From Nectonema munidae (lineage: Eukaryota; Nematomorpha; Nectonematoida; Nectonematidae), in assembly GCA_030549495.1 (NCBI GenBank), contig JAUIRK010001043.1, positions 795,001-859,000 on the forward strand: a DNA stretch of 64,000 nucleotides, read 5' to 3'. The notes beneath the pieces are model-generated. The model ran no database searches and was not told the origin of the DNA. It was given only the letters and a program-made list of their open reading frames with translations. Position 1 is the stretch's first letter, and each line of letters opens with the position of its first letter. This document shows, one piece after another, positions 11,005 through 24,600 of this stretch. The position numbers and the translations under genes were made by a program.

Positions 11005-13408
11005 TAGGGCGAAAAATTTTGACCTAAAAAACTTTGTTTTTTGACTTTATGCGTCCAAAAATTTTGAATTTTTGACCTAAAAATTGAGAAAATTTGACCT
11101 AAAATATTTATATATTTTTTTAAACGAAAAACTCAACTTTTGAATATCAAATTTTTCTTCTTCTAAGTTTTTCGTAATGAAAAAAAGACTTGTACTATAT
11201 TTTTAATGAAAACGAAAAAATTTATTTTTATTGAATATACTATTGCATAACAATTGCAAAATAAAAATTGCACTTAATTCCAAATTTTGGAATTAAAATA
11301 AAACAACATATATTTGATTATATTTTTTGGATCAAAGTTTCTGTCTTTGCACAGAAGTTTGTTTAACATTGAAAAAGATCGTTCAGCAGAGGTTGTAGTC
11401 GCCTGACATTTTTGTAGTAACAAAAATTCAGTAGGTGTTACAAGGCTGTTTTGTAAATTCATTATTTTTAGAATATCATTTTTTTCAAATTATTTGTTCA
11501 AAATTGTTCAATAATTTTTTATCCCACAAACATTATCGTTAAAACTTAGTTTTTCATAAATTTTGTGGGCGTTTTTGATCGAAAAAATGAGGATTGTGAA
11601 TTTTCCACAATTTCGTCTAGCTTTAAATAATTTTCTTAAACTTTGAAAAGTTGACCAACTTATTTCGGATTATTCACACTGGCTTTCGCTGTTTGAACTA
11701 AAATTGCACCATCACTTTTGAAGGAGTTTACTATTTCTTTTACTTGTCATAAGTTGTTTGCGTAGTATGCTGCAGCTCTCAGCCATGTTGCCCATCTTGT
11801 TATTATAGGACTTGGTGGAAACCCAATACCCTTGAAAAAGTTTCTTCTTTTTTTATTTTTATGGTTGCAGCGTTGATAGAAGAAGATATAAGTTTATCGA
11901 TTTCCGAAAAAAAAGCTTGGATCTTCATGCTGCAATTGTGCAGCCACTGACAAAAGCGTGTAACATGAAAAAGTCTGGTGTACATTTTTTTCAAGTTATT
12001 TGTACATGTGATGTTGTAAGAGGCAGCATCCGTTAAAAGTAAAACAAAATTTTCTTTCACAATTTCAAACTCTTTTAGATTATTTTCAATTATATCAGAA
12101 AGTACATTGCTGTTTAAACTTTCATCATCCAGGGCTTGACCGTTGATTAAAAATGCCTTTTCTGGTTCATCTATTGAGCCAATTAAAGTATTTACGAAAA
12201 ACTTTGAAGTTATCTGACTTTCATCAATAACCATATGAAATTTTTTTGCCAACAAATTGAGATTTTAGGACTGTCAATTTATCTTCAGCTAGTTTATTTA
12301 AAATTATTCTACTCATCGATACCGAAGGTAGATTATAGCCGAGACTTTCGAAAAAAATACGCTTGCTTGGATGAAATAATTTGTGAAAAGGTATATTCGA
12401 CTCCAAAAAGATACAATAACCCTTTCAGAAAAACTATTTTGAATAGGTTTGCCAAAATGATCAATGGTTTTAGAAGAAGTACAAGCCAATAAACCTTGGA
12501 CTTTTTTACTTGATCTATGACTTTCCACAAAAATTTTTTTTTCGTATTTTACTGAAATTTTGCAAACTTTACAAAACAAATCTTTATTTGATACTCATTG
12601 GGAAATTTTTTAATGACAACGTTCACTTTTGAGGTGTTAGTCTTTGCAATTTTAGGCATACGAAATAAATCTGAAAAAACCACCAAAAATATATACTTAT
12701 ATAACAATGTGTCCCTAATGTCAATTTAATAAAATATCAATGATTAAATATTAGAATAGTATTTATTATATTTGAAGCAATTTCGATATTTTTTTTAATA
12801 ATTTGCGTTTATTTGGGTAAAAAGACGCACAACAACCGCCTAACAATATGTTTTTGAAATATTTTAAAAGTTACGAGAAGTTTGTTTTTCGGAGGTTAAC
12901 TTATTTGACCCAATAGATTTTCTTTTTGACTTAATAAAATTTTTTTTTGACCCAACCTGAATTTTTTTTGACTTTATTGACCTAATAAAAAATTATTTTT
13001 AGAAAGGACGTAGCATGTTGAACACAATGAACCAGAGCCTGCGCTACCTATTAAATTTTGTGGCTCAAGCCCACCCTCCCCTAACTATTTCTCAAGCCCC
13101 TCCAGCTAATTTTCAAGTTCCCCTAAAAAAATTTTCATTCCCTAAAAAATATGACAAACATCTAGCATTCATAATAATTTCTTTCATGAAAATGTAATGT
13201 GTATAGATATGGCTTGACAAATACATCATATGTTTTCTTTTCGCCTTGAAGCAGATTAATCTGATAGTTCAAAAATTAGCGGCCCAATGAAGCCCCCCCT
13301 CCTAAAATTTTTGCTTAGCGCGGCACTGCAATGAACATACTTCAATGACATTTCGAATAAAAATTTTTTTTGTTGACTTTTTGACTCTATTGACTTTTGT
13401 TCGCCCTG
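11005..13408 (-). mobile_element. hAT transposon, broken, with terminal repeats
   Basis: Ends: TAGGGCGAAAAATTTTGACC at 11005 and, inverted, CAGGGCGAACAAAAGTCAA from 13408. Short subterminal TTGACC/TTGAC words are repeated inside both ends. Between them the minus strand carries a degraded transposase from about 12659 down to 11274: MPKIAKTNTSKVN start with a degraded zinc-finger-like region, DESQITSKFFVNTLIG, LLLTDAASYN, LFHVTRFCQWLHNCSMKI and the C-terminal dimerisation segment ATTTSAERSFSMLNKLLC. Stops and frameshifts split it into at least four pieces, so it cannot encode a transposase. I found no clean 8-bp duplication. A MITE is nested at 13033-13328. Confidence 0.75.
13025..13336. mobile_element. 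hAT-type MITE with 8-bp duplication, nested in hAT element
   Basis: The element 13033-13328 is bounded by identical CAATGAAC copies (13025-13032 and 13329-13336). Its ends are imperfect inverted repeats, CAGAGCCTGCGCTA and, from the right, CAGTGCCGCGCTAA. It encodes nothing. The intact duplication shows a discrete insertion, later than the host hAT copy. Confidence 0.8.
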
Positions 13409-16400
13409 TAATTATAATTTAGAAAATCTCCTTCCTGCAGAATCGACATTAAAATAAGAAAAATAAATAATTAAAAATTTGTTTGTTCTCTAGTAAGTGT
13501 TTGACTTAGGATAGTTTCCTTTAAAAGAAGATATTTAGTGAAGTTTCAATTTCTGGAAGTATATGTAAAAAGTATATATAAATCTCTTACTCTTTCAAGG
13601 GTTTATGATTATTTTAAACAAAACTATACTTCGCTTTTATAGTAAGAAGAAAGCTTACACGATAATATTTATACTAAAAAGGGGGAGTAAGCATTATCCC
13701 TATGAAAAAGCTATTTCATAGTGATAGAATATAATTTATTTAATTGAAATAAGTTAAACAATGTTTGATCACTTTAAATCGCAAGATCAACAAGAAATGT
13801 ATATATGATGATGATGACGGAGATTCAAGGTAGAGGTTGTATAGAAAGGTATCCAACATTTTAACTATTTGTAAATAATACATAAACATTTCTATACATT
13901 CAATGCTAAATTTGAGTGTTATAGTGGTGATTCATATATTTTGAATGAATAAAAGTAAATATTTTGGTTGATTATTATTATTTGCATATTTATTTAACAA
14001 TTAAATCAATAATTTAATCACGTTACGATCATTCATCATCACTTTTCACAAAGATGGTGTTTGCAAATCGTATTCAGAAAAAATATTATTGCAAGTTTGC
14101 AATTTTATGCTTGCAATGAAACCAAGTAGATTTTATTTAATTCAAAGACTTAGTTCTACTCGTATCAGAATTTCAAGGAACGTAAACCGCTCCAGAATCC
14201 ACATTTCCTACAAAACCTTTCCTACTTTGAAAATACTTATAATTAACTTCAGGAATAGAATGAGTGAAGAAAGTTTGAAATCTCTTTATATAGTTTTATA
14301 ATAAAAAATACGTGCAAACATATTTAAATGATATAATTATGATATAGATATGGCATTAATAATTGGATTATAATATATTGTATATATTTCTATTTTAATC
14401 CTAAAAAAATGAAAAAATATCCCATTGAAACATATGTTCAAACAGTAAATCTTCGAGCACAAAATAAATTTTTCTGTTATCTCATCAATTAAGTGTATCT
14501 ATTTTATAACTTTTCGAGATATCTTATTGATTATTATGGTTTTTATCTTTATAAAATTTGCCTTTAACTCTAAATGTTTATACTTTAATTTTTTGCTATC
14601 GATTTAAGATTTCTGCTTTTTAAATTTGTCTGTAAAAATTATTACATATCTTGTCGGATCACGATGCTAAATGTGATATATTTCTAGGTTTGGCGGACAA
14701 GATGCCGATAGCCATAATAGCGATGGACAAAATGTCGGCAACAAGAATTTTACTTAATCAAAGGGCGTGTTGAATCAATTTACTAACTAAAGCACTAACT
14801 ATCTAACTTAATAACTAACCTTCTAAGTTAATAATAAACTAGTAACTTCATTATTTTCATTGCCATTCTTGGAATCGACATTTTGTTCCATCTTCAAAAA
14901 GATATCCACATTTTGTGCATTGCCATTTTATATGTTCACGATTTCAGCACCTTATTAACGTAGAGATACGAAATGTAACGAATCCACATTCAGTTCACAA
15001 TTCTGAAAGTTCAAATTCGCAAAGACTCATTTATTTTGCAAGTAAACCAGAGTAAATTAGCACATAGAGAAACATGTAGTTTGTATTTAAATTAGTAAAT
15101 TAATTTGTTCACAAAATACTAATCATTTATAAAAACAAAGTATAAAACTACCTATTGTCATTATATTAAAATATTAGCAAAACTTTATCAAAAAATTTCG
15201 TTTTGAAACAAGCACTCAATGTAGAAATTTACTTCAATCGGCATTAAATCCTTCAGGTTATTCAGGCATTTGATAAGTCAATAGTTTTTACATAAATAGA
15301 GTACTAAATTATGGAGTGGTACAAAAGTTCAGTAAAAAGGAAGACATGTTAAGCTTTAACAAATTAATTAAATAATAACAAGTATAAAAAATAAAGATCA
15401 CATTAAGAAAATTAATTTCACATAAAAACGCAAATGGAAATATGAAAGTCTCAATTTCTTCTTTGCATTTGGAAACGCCACCGTCTCCCAATGATCTTGG
15501 CATTCTTTTTTCCATTTTCCTAAGCATTATCTTGAATAAATATAAAGTTTTTTGAATTCACATCGTTTAGCTAAATTGCATCCATGGAGACGAGCAAGAA
15601 AACGCGTAAAAAATGGAAAAAGTTCTCAGCTTAGAAAGCAATGGAACCTTCAACTTGAAGTGTAAAGAAAGGATTTCTTTATGCGTGCAGCGAAAACATC
15701 TTTATTTTATACCTCATACTAATGCTTTTTTTTAAATATTTTTCAAAATTAAAATTTTCACTTTTTAAAATTTTTCATTTCAATAGGATTGATTTTTATG
15801 TTAATTTCATGCATATTTAATCAAATTATGTTTTATTGATAAAATAATAAACGAGTTATTATAATACTGTCATGATGTTATCTATAAAAAAGCTCTAGTT
15901 TTGAAACCCCTTTGTAACGACTTCCTCTCAAATACGACTTTCTAAATGTGTATGGATGATCGGTCGTATATGTGAAAGGGTTTACTGTATATACAAATGG
16001 CTCTCTAAATCTTCTTTGCAACAAAAGCTACTCCAAGCAAGGAGCCGGTAAACTAAATAAATTATAGAACTAAACAAAGATACTAATGTAGGTACTTTTT
16101 TCATTGTTCGTGTGATCATTCTCCTGTGAAAAGATAATGAATGGCGATAACAAAAATGGAATACAATTGAACTTGTATATGTTAGCGAACTTTGGGAAAA
16201 GCCTAATTTTGTATAAGCTGATCAATTTACTCTTCCCTCTAATTTTTCTATTCTTTTTAATGATAGAGTTTTGCATATGTCCCAAAATTTTGATATTCTG
16301 AATATGTGATAATATCATGAGATCATACGCCCTAGCATACTCCTTTTAGGGCATGGATAACTAACCAATTTTAAAAATACTTGGCATATTACATTTTTAA

Positions 16401-16607
16401 TTGGGGTTGGTGAGTCGGATATTTTTATGAGATAAAGTTAAGAGTTGGAGTCGCGGGCTAATAAAATTTAGGAGGACGAGTAGAAATTTCTTTTGGGTAT
16501 TTTGAATAATTTTTCTAAGCATATGGGGTTGTCATTTTTTATTCGAAGACTGAAGTAAGAATTGGGTTTCAAATATTCAAAAGTTCTAAGTAAGTGGAGT
16601 AAAAGTG
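13409..16607. other. AT-rich intergenic stretch, no gene recognised
   Basis: It contains a short (GAT)n patch near 13807-13816. Around 14690-14920 short words such as GACAAAATGTCGG recur in both orientations. At 15885-15985 the sequence GAAAGGGTTTACTGTATA resembles a single Tigger-type end. No ORF shows family motifs. Confidence 0.4.
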
Positions 16608-16750
16608 AAGGTAAAGCTACCGTGTGTCATCGAGAAGGCACAGTTGCGTCGCTTGTATTGAACTATGGGAGAAGTAGGTTTGATGCAGAATCGAACCCAA
16701 GACCTTGAGCTATCGAAACCCAGTATCTAGCCAACTTTACTCACGCCCCC
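16608..16750 (-). repeat. tRNA-derived SINE, family 1, copy 3
   Basis: On the minus strand: GGGGGCGTGAGTAAAGTTGG, GGGTTCGATTCTGC, TGTGCCTTCTCGATGACAC, GGTAGC. It sits inside a GAGTCGGA-rich degenerate repeat (about 16400-16830) and splits it. Confidence 0.8.
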
Positions 16751-18532
16751 TTTTTTGGAGCAGTCGGATTTTCGTAAGTATACTTGGAGTAGGAGTGGGA
16801 TAATTTGCGTCCCACTCAGCAACTCTGCATATGAAGCAAGAAAGAGAAATTCAACATTTGGTTGTGAAATATTTTTAATACAGCTAAACAATTTTCATTA
16901 TTTACTTTTGTTATCAAACTTTTACCTCTTTTTTCTTGGTCATGCTTTTTAAGATTACGTGTCACAAAGGATAGTGTTGACTCGACTAAAGATGAATATG
17001 TCAGTAATTTTTCTTTGCAACGTAAAAACTTATACTATGCAATGCCGTTGTTGTTGTTGTTGTACTAAAGTCAATATGTCGTTTTCGAGTGAATGAGTGT
17101 GTCGTCTCGGTTTATGTCTAAAAGTTTGTTAAAGTTAACAAATTTTATTTGATTATTGCAAAATGTGATTGAAGAAAGCTTTGCACTTTGCTATAAACAT
17201 ATTGCTTTCGTATTTTCAACGTTAATAAAAAGATTATTTGCGCTTAATTGGAATTTACATCACGAAAACTCCTTTCATTTTTATATTGATTTTAGAGAAT
17301 TTGAAAAGAAGTGAAATAGCATCAACATATGAAAAACATGAAACATTTTTGAATGTTATGTTTTCCAAAGCATCATTCAAGTAAATTATAAATAAGAGAG
17401 CAGCAGCCAATACAGATTCTCCAGCCACACCGATATCTACATTTTGGATATTTACTGAAGTTAATGCTGTTGGCTTTGTACAAACAAAGTTCTATCAATA
17501 ATGAAAGACATCATCAAAGATATAGATTTCACAGATTTTATATGAATTACGTTTATCCAGAATACGCCTATACCGTCTGAAATGATATAGCAATGTCAAG
17601 AATCAATAATATGATTTATAAGTGGAAATGAAGCGAGTGGAATCATTAAATTGCTATGTGCCTGTAATATTTTAGCTCAATTGTTTTGTTTCATTTTAGC
17701 TGAAATGTTTTAATAACATTTGACCTGTAAAAATAATCAAGTAGAAAAAAATGAGATATTAATATAAACATGAAAAAAATCAAAAATTAATTCCAAAAAT
17801 TTAAGTTGAAAATATTATTTTTAATTAATTTGCAAATTATGAGCCATACTAGGATACGCACAGCTGTGGAATATTGTACCAAATGATGCATATATACATG
17901 ATACAATTGCGTTCAAGCAATAATTACTATAGTAAAAATGTGATATAAAATGACCTTTGTTTGAAGAAGTATAAATGAGGCATGGAATATCGGTATTGGT
18001 ATTTTTGGCTGAAAAATAGTAATAGTCTAAATACAATTTTTTAAAATTTTTTTTATTTCAGCGCTAAAAAATTGTGTGTCCAAAGGAACTGCGTGGAATA
18101 GGATAGCGCCCAAAAGTACGCGCCAAAACGCTTGCCAAAAAAGTCCCATTCCCTACGACTCATTTCCATTCACTTATTGCCAATAAGAAGATCATTGCAG
18201 GAAATTTCATTGATGAAATGATTTATTTTTATTGTCGTTGTGCATTTCCCTATCTATTCGAGCTTGCGATTTTTTTATTATCAAATACGTCTTCACTTCA
18301 TTTATTTCCAATTTTGATATAAATTTCATCACATTTTATTAATTCATTTCTTTCCATTATATTTTATTGTGATCCTGCCTTTTCTCTGTAAATCTAATCA
18401 GTATAATTTTCTTTCCAATAGCAACGTACTCTTTTTATACTTTTTATTGAAATTAGGTTAAACTCTAATTTCAAATTATTCTTAATTTCACCATATTAAT
18501 CCTGAAAGCGCTTCTATAAATCTCCTTTTCCA
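16751..18532. other. AT-rich intergenic stretch, no gene recognised
   Basis: A (TTG)n patch at about 17046-17061. Around 18080-18160 there are clustered words such as GCGCCCAAAAGTACGCGCC. No supported ORF. Confidence 0.35.
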
Positions 18533-18780
18533 AATAGAATGAATGATTGGAGCAGCCTACCTTAAAATGCTACACACTCTCCCTCTTTGCATACGTTTAA
18601 GAAGCGCCTTGATGTCTTCTGAAAACTCAAGATGCTAAATTTTTCCTAGTAAAATATTCTATAATACTTTGTTTTTTTCTACTTTTAGTTTTTTACAAGC
18701 ACATGCAACTCTCTTTCCTTTAAGCTTTGATGCTGATTTTGCAGGACTCTTTTATTCTTTTGGCTTAATAAATGACGTTA
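18533..18780 (+). mobile_element. 3' fragment of a LINE
   Basis: The translation NRMNDWSSLP, stop, NATHSPSLHTFKKRLDVF matches the conserved C-terminal end of Jockey/CR1-type ORF2 proteins (R..WN.LP...V.A.S...FK..LD). One in-frame stop follows LP, and the reading ends at TGA near 18620. The following sequence to TTAATAAATGACG is probably 3'UTR. Strongly 5'-truncated. Confidence 0.6.
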
Positions 18781-18797
18781 TGCAATATTGAGGAGAT

Positions 18798-19022
18798 TCA
18801 TCCCTTTATTATTTGTATACTCATATACTTATTTCGCCATTTTTTTGCAGAATCTACAACAGAGAGATACTTGCTAATCACATCCATCCATGCTTCATCT
18901 TTCAAAAAAGGAATATAACTCAGAGAAAGCAACAATTTATTTAGTAAGTAAAATTTTTTTTTCATGTTGAAAAGAAGCAAAAGTCGGTAAAGGATGTCGT
19001 GTTCATCGAAATATTCCTCCAC
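18798..19022 (-). CDS. Unassigned ORF with MADF/SANT-like C-terminal part
   Basis: A 74-codon open stretch. KDEAWMDVISKYLSV and KKWRNKYMS resemble the pattern of MADF or Myb/SANT helices (D.AW..I...L, then KW.N.R). These domains occur in host regulators and in Harbinger-type transposon proteins. The ORF has no clear acceptor upstream (an in-frame TAA lies just 5') and no partner exon found, so it may be a fragment or chance. Confidence 0.25.
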   Translation of the reverse strand: MEEYFDEHDILYRLLLLFNMKKKFYLLNKLLLSLSYIPFLKDEAWMDVISKYLSVVDSAKKWRNKYMSIQIIKG

Positions 19023-19354
19023 TTTGAATGTAATTTAACTGCGTGCAAATAAAAATATCATAAGTATAGGGAAATTTATTGTAGGTATAAACCCATGAAA
19101 ATTCAAAAGATCAACAAATGTAGTGAGAGGAGTAGTGCATAGATGGCAACATGGGGATTGCTAAAATAGGTAGAAAGATAGCCACCAAGGTTAAAAGCAA
19201 CGGCAAAGTAATAACCCTTTGAAGCTAAAAAATTCATAAAAAATAAATTTGCATTTTTTACTGATTACCTGAATTAAAAGGCTAATTATGCACTGAAAAT
19301 GGAATAATAACACAATACAGGATTAATAAAAGATGCCAAAGATTTATTATAAAT

Positions 19355-19748
19355 TCAAAAGTCAATGCATTCAAAATATGATGAATAGATAACTAATTTA
19401 CCAGGGTAACTTTCCATTTTCACAATCCTTTTCCTTGCTAGAAAATGTGTAGCATGTGGGGCTTTTTGCTTTATGGAGCAGCTTTGCTGTGGGTGCCCAC
19501 TCATAGCAGAAGTAGAACAAAACATGTTTAACTTGGATGCCAGGATTGAGCGCGGCGTATTTCTAATGCCCATAAATATAGACTTGTTCAAATCAGAAAT
19601 GAAAGCTTTTGATCTGATAGGACTATTACTGGAGATTTTGAAGAAGTTCGTATTTAAGCCTCCTATAGAAAAGTTATTTTTAGATTTACCACATTCATTT
19701 ATAAAAAACAAAAAACTCGGCAAGAAAAGCAGAGCATCATGCGTTTAA
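19355..19748. other. Long open frames on both strands, unassigned
   Basis: A 122-codon minus ORF (19355-19723) and a 91-codon plus ORF (19473-19748) overlap. The GC content is higher than in the surroundings. Neither shows a family motif. It could be one exon with a mirrored open frame, a mobile-element fragment, or chance. Confidence 0.25.
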
Positions 19749-20387
19749 GTAAATTGTATATCTATGGTGTAAATGTATTCAGATCTTTCTAGAATCATCA
19801 ACTACCTTACCATAGAGAACTTCCCTAAGAGAGTATTTCACAACTCACAATTCCATGGAAGAGGAATCCTAACCACCTAAGTTTTGTAGTCATTGATGGC
19901 AATGAAACAAATCAATAGTTTTCAAGAATATATTTGTTATCATTAAAATCACTCGTGCTCCAATCTCTAGCAGAGCTATTGCATCAAATATTCTTATTAA
20001 TGTTCTTCACCTGATGGAAAAGACAAAAATAGACGCTCCTATTTCCCCGAAAGCGAGTACACATTTTTTGAAAGAATATTGAAGATTGATAACGTATCAT
20101 TTACCTATTCAAAGTCATCGTTTTTCCACTTAATATTAAACAATTTGTTGTATCAAAACTACAAAGTCCTGTCTTAGATGTCCAAGCAATGCAAAGATTA
20201 GAGCCAAGAGTACTATCCGCCAAGTTTTAATATTCATTAAAGATGCAGTATTAATTATTATTTAAGCCACCAGTTAATAATGCCATTCTTACACTAATCA
20301 AAGCAAAACTACATGAAAATTCATAATTTCTCTATTTATTCGTAAACAAAAAAGTGAAAGAATACTTCCACATCTTCTGTTATGTAT

Positions 20388-20571
20388 ACCTTTATTTTTG
20401 TGTTTTTGTTTGGGGGCGTGAGTCTGGTTGGTTAGATACTGGGTTTCGATAACTCAAGGTGTTGGGTTCGATCCCACATCAAGCCTACTTTCTTCATAGT
20501 TCGATACGAGCGGCGCAATTGTGCCTTTTCGATGAAAATAGCCCACGGTACCTTTACCTTTATTTTTGTGT
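20388..20571 (+). repeat. tRNA-derived SINE, family 1, copy 4, with target duplication
   Basis: The best-preserved copy: GGGGGCGTGAGTCTGGTTGG from 20412, GGGTTCGATCCCAC, GAGCGGCGCAATTGTGCC, CACGGTACCTTTACC. It is flanked by identical 16-bp ACCTTTATTTTTGTGT at 20388-20403 and 20556-20571. The duplication shows LINE-type retroposition and suggests a fairly young insertion. Confidence 0.88.
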
Positions 20572-21302
20572 ACTAATCAACTATATATCACTTAAATGTC
20601 ATGATTACTCTTTCTTAATTGTATAGCCAACTTCAAGAGCATGCGATTGCGTGTTTTTAGAAGTAGTGAATCAGTATTTTATATCAATATGATATAATTG
20701 AAACCTAAAGTTATTATATTGAACTTGTATTTGCTCAAATGATTTTTTTTATCTTTGTAAGCCTTTGGCATCAATCAACTACGATAAACTGTTCCTTTCA
20801 ATTAAATATGTTAAATGTTCCTCATCCACATACATTATCATGTCCAATCAGATCTGCACACAAGCTTTCAATCATCTTTTCAAAAAATTTTACGGCCATC
20901 CTCAAATTTAGTAATTCTCTTTTATTTTCATTTTATTTTCAATTTGGTAAGCGTGTTAATTAATCCCGTATTTAGTTAATTCATTCGTTCTACATTTATT
21001 GAATCTTGAGATGGATCGTATATTGGGAGCAAGTTAGTAAGGCGATGATGAGTTGGAAAACTTTTCATATACTACGATTTTTATAATAGCATGTTAACAA
21101 AGTAGTGAATTTTACATATCTTTATAATTTAGTTCTAATATCCCTATTATAGTATGCTATTTTATTCAATGCTATTTTAAACTGGTAGATAATAATTGAA
21201 GAATTTTAAATCGTTGTGCTGGAAATATGGATTAAGACTATCAGATAAATGAGATATATTTTTAATTTGTTTAAGGACTTGATTCAAACTTTGAATTAAA
21301 GC

Positions 21303-21611
21303 ATGAAGTTTAACATTCTATTGTTTGCATCTTTCCTTTTCTTCACGTTGACTTCTGTTACGGGCTTCCAGTACTCCGGCCCAAAGGGTACTAATTTCTG
21401 GCATTTAAATTATCCTATGTGTTCTGGCCAAAAACAATCCCCAGTCAACATTGTATACGCAATCCCTAATCCACAAATTCCGCTAATCATATTTAAAGGT
21501 TATGCTTCTAAAAAAGGACATTATTCTCTATTAAAGACGGAACATACTGTCTTCTTAAAGTTTAAAAAAAAGCACTTTATCAAACTTCCTCAAACCTATT
21601 TGCTTCAACAA
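21303..21611 (+). CDS. Carbonic anhydrase (plus copy), exon 1
   Basis: ATG at 21303, 103 residues ending TYLLQQ before donor GTATAC. The upstream TATATTTT near 21254 lies about 50 nt before the ATG and is conserved with the minus paralogue. Confidence 0.9.
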
Positions 21612-24600
21612 GTATACTATCTCTTTACACTTCTTTACAGTCTTTTTATGTATGTTTGATGTTGTTCTGTGGCAGTCTTTCTCAACGTGTTTCCAAGGCA
21701 TTCACAATATTTTTAGAGGGGTCCATATAATAATTTGGCGAGGAAAAATTCTGAAATTGAAAAAAATCTGATATATCATGGCAAAAACTAAGTTATATGT
21801 GAATGCTTTCCCATTTTCATATCTTGTTGGTACTAAAAGTAATTAAAATAAAATTTACTTTTAATTGTTTGTTTTAAAGCGTTTAGTCTTGTTTTTTTTA
21901 ATCTGAATTCAAAAAGTTTTCAGTTCAAAAATTTTCACTTTTTTGATTTAACAAAATTTGATTTTATAAAATTCAATAGATATAATTAGGGTTAAAAATA
22001 TATACTATATAAAATTAATTGAGTAAACAAATAAAAGGTAGTGATTAAGAACAGCTTATTTATTCTTATATTTTTGATAAATAAAACCATACTTAAAATA
22101 TAAAATTTGTAGCAATGAAACTAATTTAACTAATATTAAATGAATTTAAGTCCACAAAAAATGTTCCAGTTTGAAAAGGGTGAAAGGTTGAGAATCATCT
22201 ATGGGGATATCTACTATGTTTACTGCCATCATTTTTTATTTTTGGTGAAAGGTTAAAAAATCTTAGGATAGCAGTTCTCTTGATTCAAGCTTGTATAACG
22301 TCTCCTAAGATTACGAAAAAAGAGTATGAAGTGTAATATAAAATGAGAATTGCATGCAGACACCACAGCTCTAAGAATCAATGAATGTTGTAAGCAGAAA
22401 TTCCTTTTCCTAAAGTATGTATAGTCTTTTATTTTTTTTTCATTTCATTTGGTATTCTTTAGGTGTGGATATTCTGATATTTGTTTGCGTGAAGCAAGCG
22501 TAGAAATGCACTTTAACCATTTGAGAAGCACAATTTAAGAAAGTTTCCTTTCTTTTTCAGTACAATTATATATATATCAGAGGTCTGGCAAGACCTCCGG
22601 GGAGACAACTTGCCAAACTTGCCAGCCTTATTATATATTTAAATGTGTAAATCGTAAAATGCTTAAAAAATATACTTAAAATAAAAATTAAAAAAAATAT
22701 TTTACATACATATTGAAAGCCACATTTCAAAAATTCTACTTAAAAGTTCAAAAAATTTAACTTTGAAATTGCAGTTTTATTTCATAAAAACTATATGATT
22801 GGTTGAAATATGTAATATATAATAAAAATAATAATAATAATAATACTACCAATACTACTTTTTGAAAATTTTTACTTGTTTGATTTGAAGAAAGAATTAA
22901 ACTGTTTTTCAATATTTCTTTTTCATGATATATATATCATTAGAAAGCTTATCGTTTGCTACATACTCTAGAATAATTTATTTTTGCAAAAGTTTTAAAA
23001 AATTTTAATAAATGGACATTACTTCAAAAAATTTTGTGTAAATTTTTGAAAAAATTACGGACCACCTTTTTGTTGAAGCATAATGTGTCTTTTTTTAAAA
23101 AAAAATTAAATGAAAATGGTATCATTGGAAAGGTATACTCTTTGTGGTTAACATAGGCTAGGTTATACAAATAAATATATTTTCATTTCTCCAAAATCTG
23201 CTTTTATGTGAGGTCAGTTAAGTTTTATCTAGTTTCAAAAAATACCAATAATAATTAACGTTCTTAATTTATATAATATTTTTTCAATATTTTATATTCA
23301 CAAAGGTAAAATATGATTTTTTACATTTTAAAATTTCATAGTTGAAGAAAACTGTCGAAAATTAATATATATTTTTTACTTTTTATGTGTCAGTAGTATA
23401 GGTCAGTATAATGTTTTTCTAATAAATTTTAAATTATTTTTGAAGTGAAAAATGTTGATCGAATGTACAAGATTTGAAGCTATACTCTTTGTGGGTAAAA
23501 TAGGCTAGGTTTTACAAATAAATATATTTTTATTTTTCCAAAATCCGCTTTTATGTGAGGTCAGTCAACTTTTATCTACTTTCAAAAAATACCAATAATT
23601 AACGTGATGAGTTTATATATTATTTCTTCAAAATTTTATATTCACAAAGGTAGAATATGGTTTTTAACATTTTAAAATGTCATAGTTAAATAAAACTGTC
23701 GAAAATTAATATATATTTTTTATTTTTTATGGGTCAGTAGAGGTTAGTATAATATTTTTCTAATAAATTTTAAATTATTTTTCAAGTGAAAAATGTCGAT
23801 TAAATGTAAGAGTTTTGTTTGATAATCGTAGTCTACTTTTATTTAGTTTAGATACAACCTTTCTAATTTTTAACGAAGGGCATTCGTTAAAAATTATACC
23901 GACAGTGTGCGAAGAATAAATCACATTATTGATTGATTTTAGAGCATAATTATGCGAAATTAACACATGTTGCATTACGCGTTTGTGAGCGCAGTGAATT
24001 CTTATCTCACATACGCTTCACCACATCTTTAGCACGTGTGTGTGGTTTTGTCGATTGAATGTACGAGTTTTGTTGGATAATCGTAGTCTACTTTTATTTA
24101 GTTTAGATACAACCTTTCTAATTTTTAACGAAGGACATTCGTTATATTTATACCGACAGTGTGCGAAGAATAAATCACATTATTGATTGATTTTAGAGCA
24201 TAACTATGCGAAGAAAGATTAACACATGTTGCATTACGCGTTTGTGAGCGCAGTGAATTCTTATCTCGCATACGCTACACCACATCTTTAGCACGCGTGT
24301 GTGGTTTATTTTATCGGACTAGTGTACGCTTAGTTTATTTGTAGTGTTCCTAGCTTAAATCTTAGTCAAATATTAAAACGCTTATAACTTTCACATTTCT
24401 CAACAAAATGCATCATGCGATATACCAAATTAAAGCATTTTTTATGGGCTTTCAGAATACATTACTTATATCATAAGTACTTAAGAAATACTATTTTACT
24501 GTTTTATTTTCCATGGGCTTCATACCATTAATTAGCAGATAAGGGATGCATTTTAAACTAAAGCTCCTTTCATTAGGACAAATTTTTACCTATATTATGT

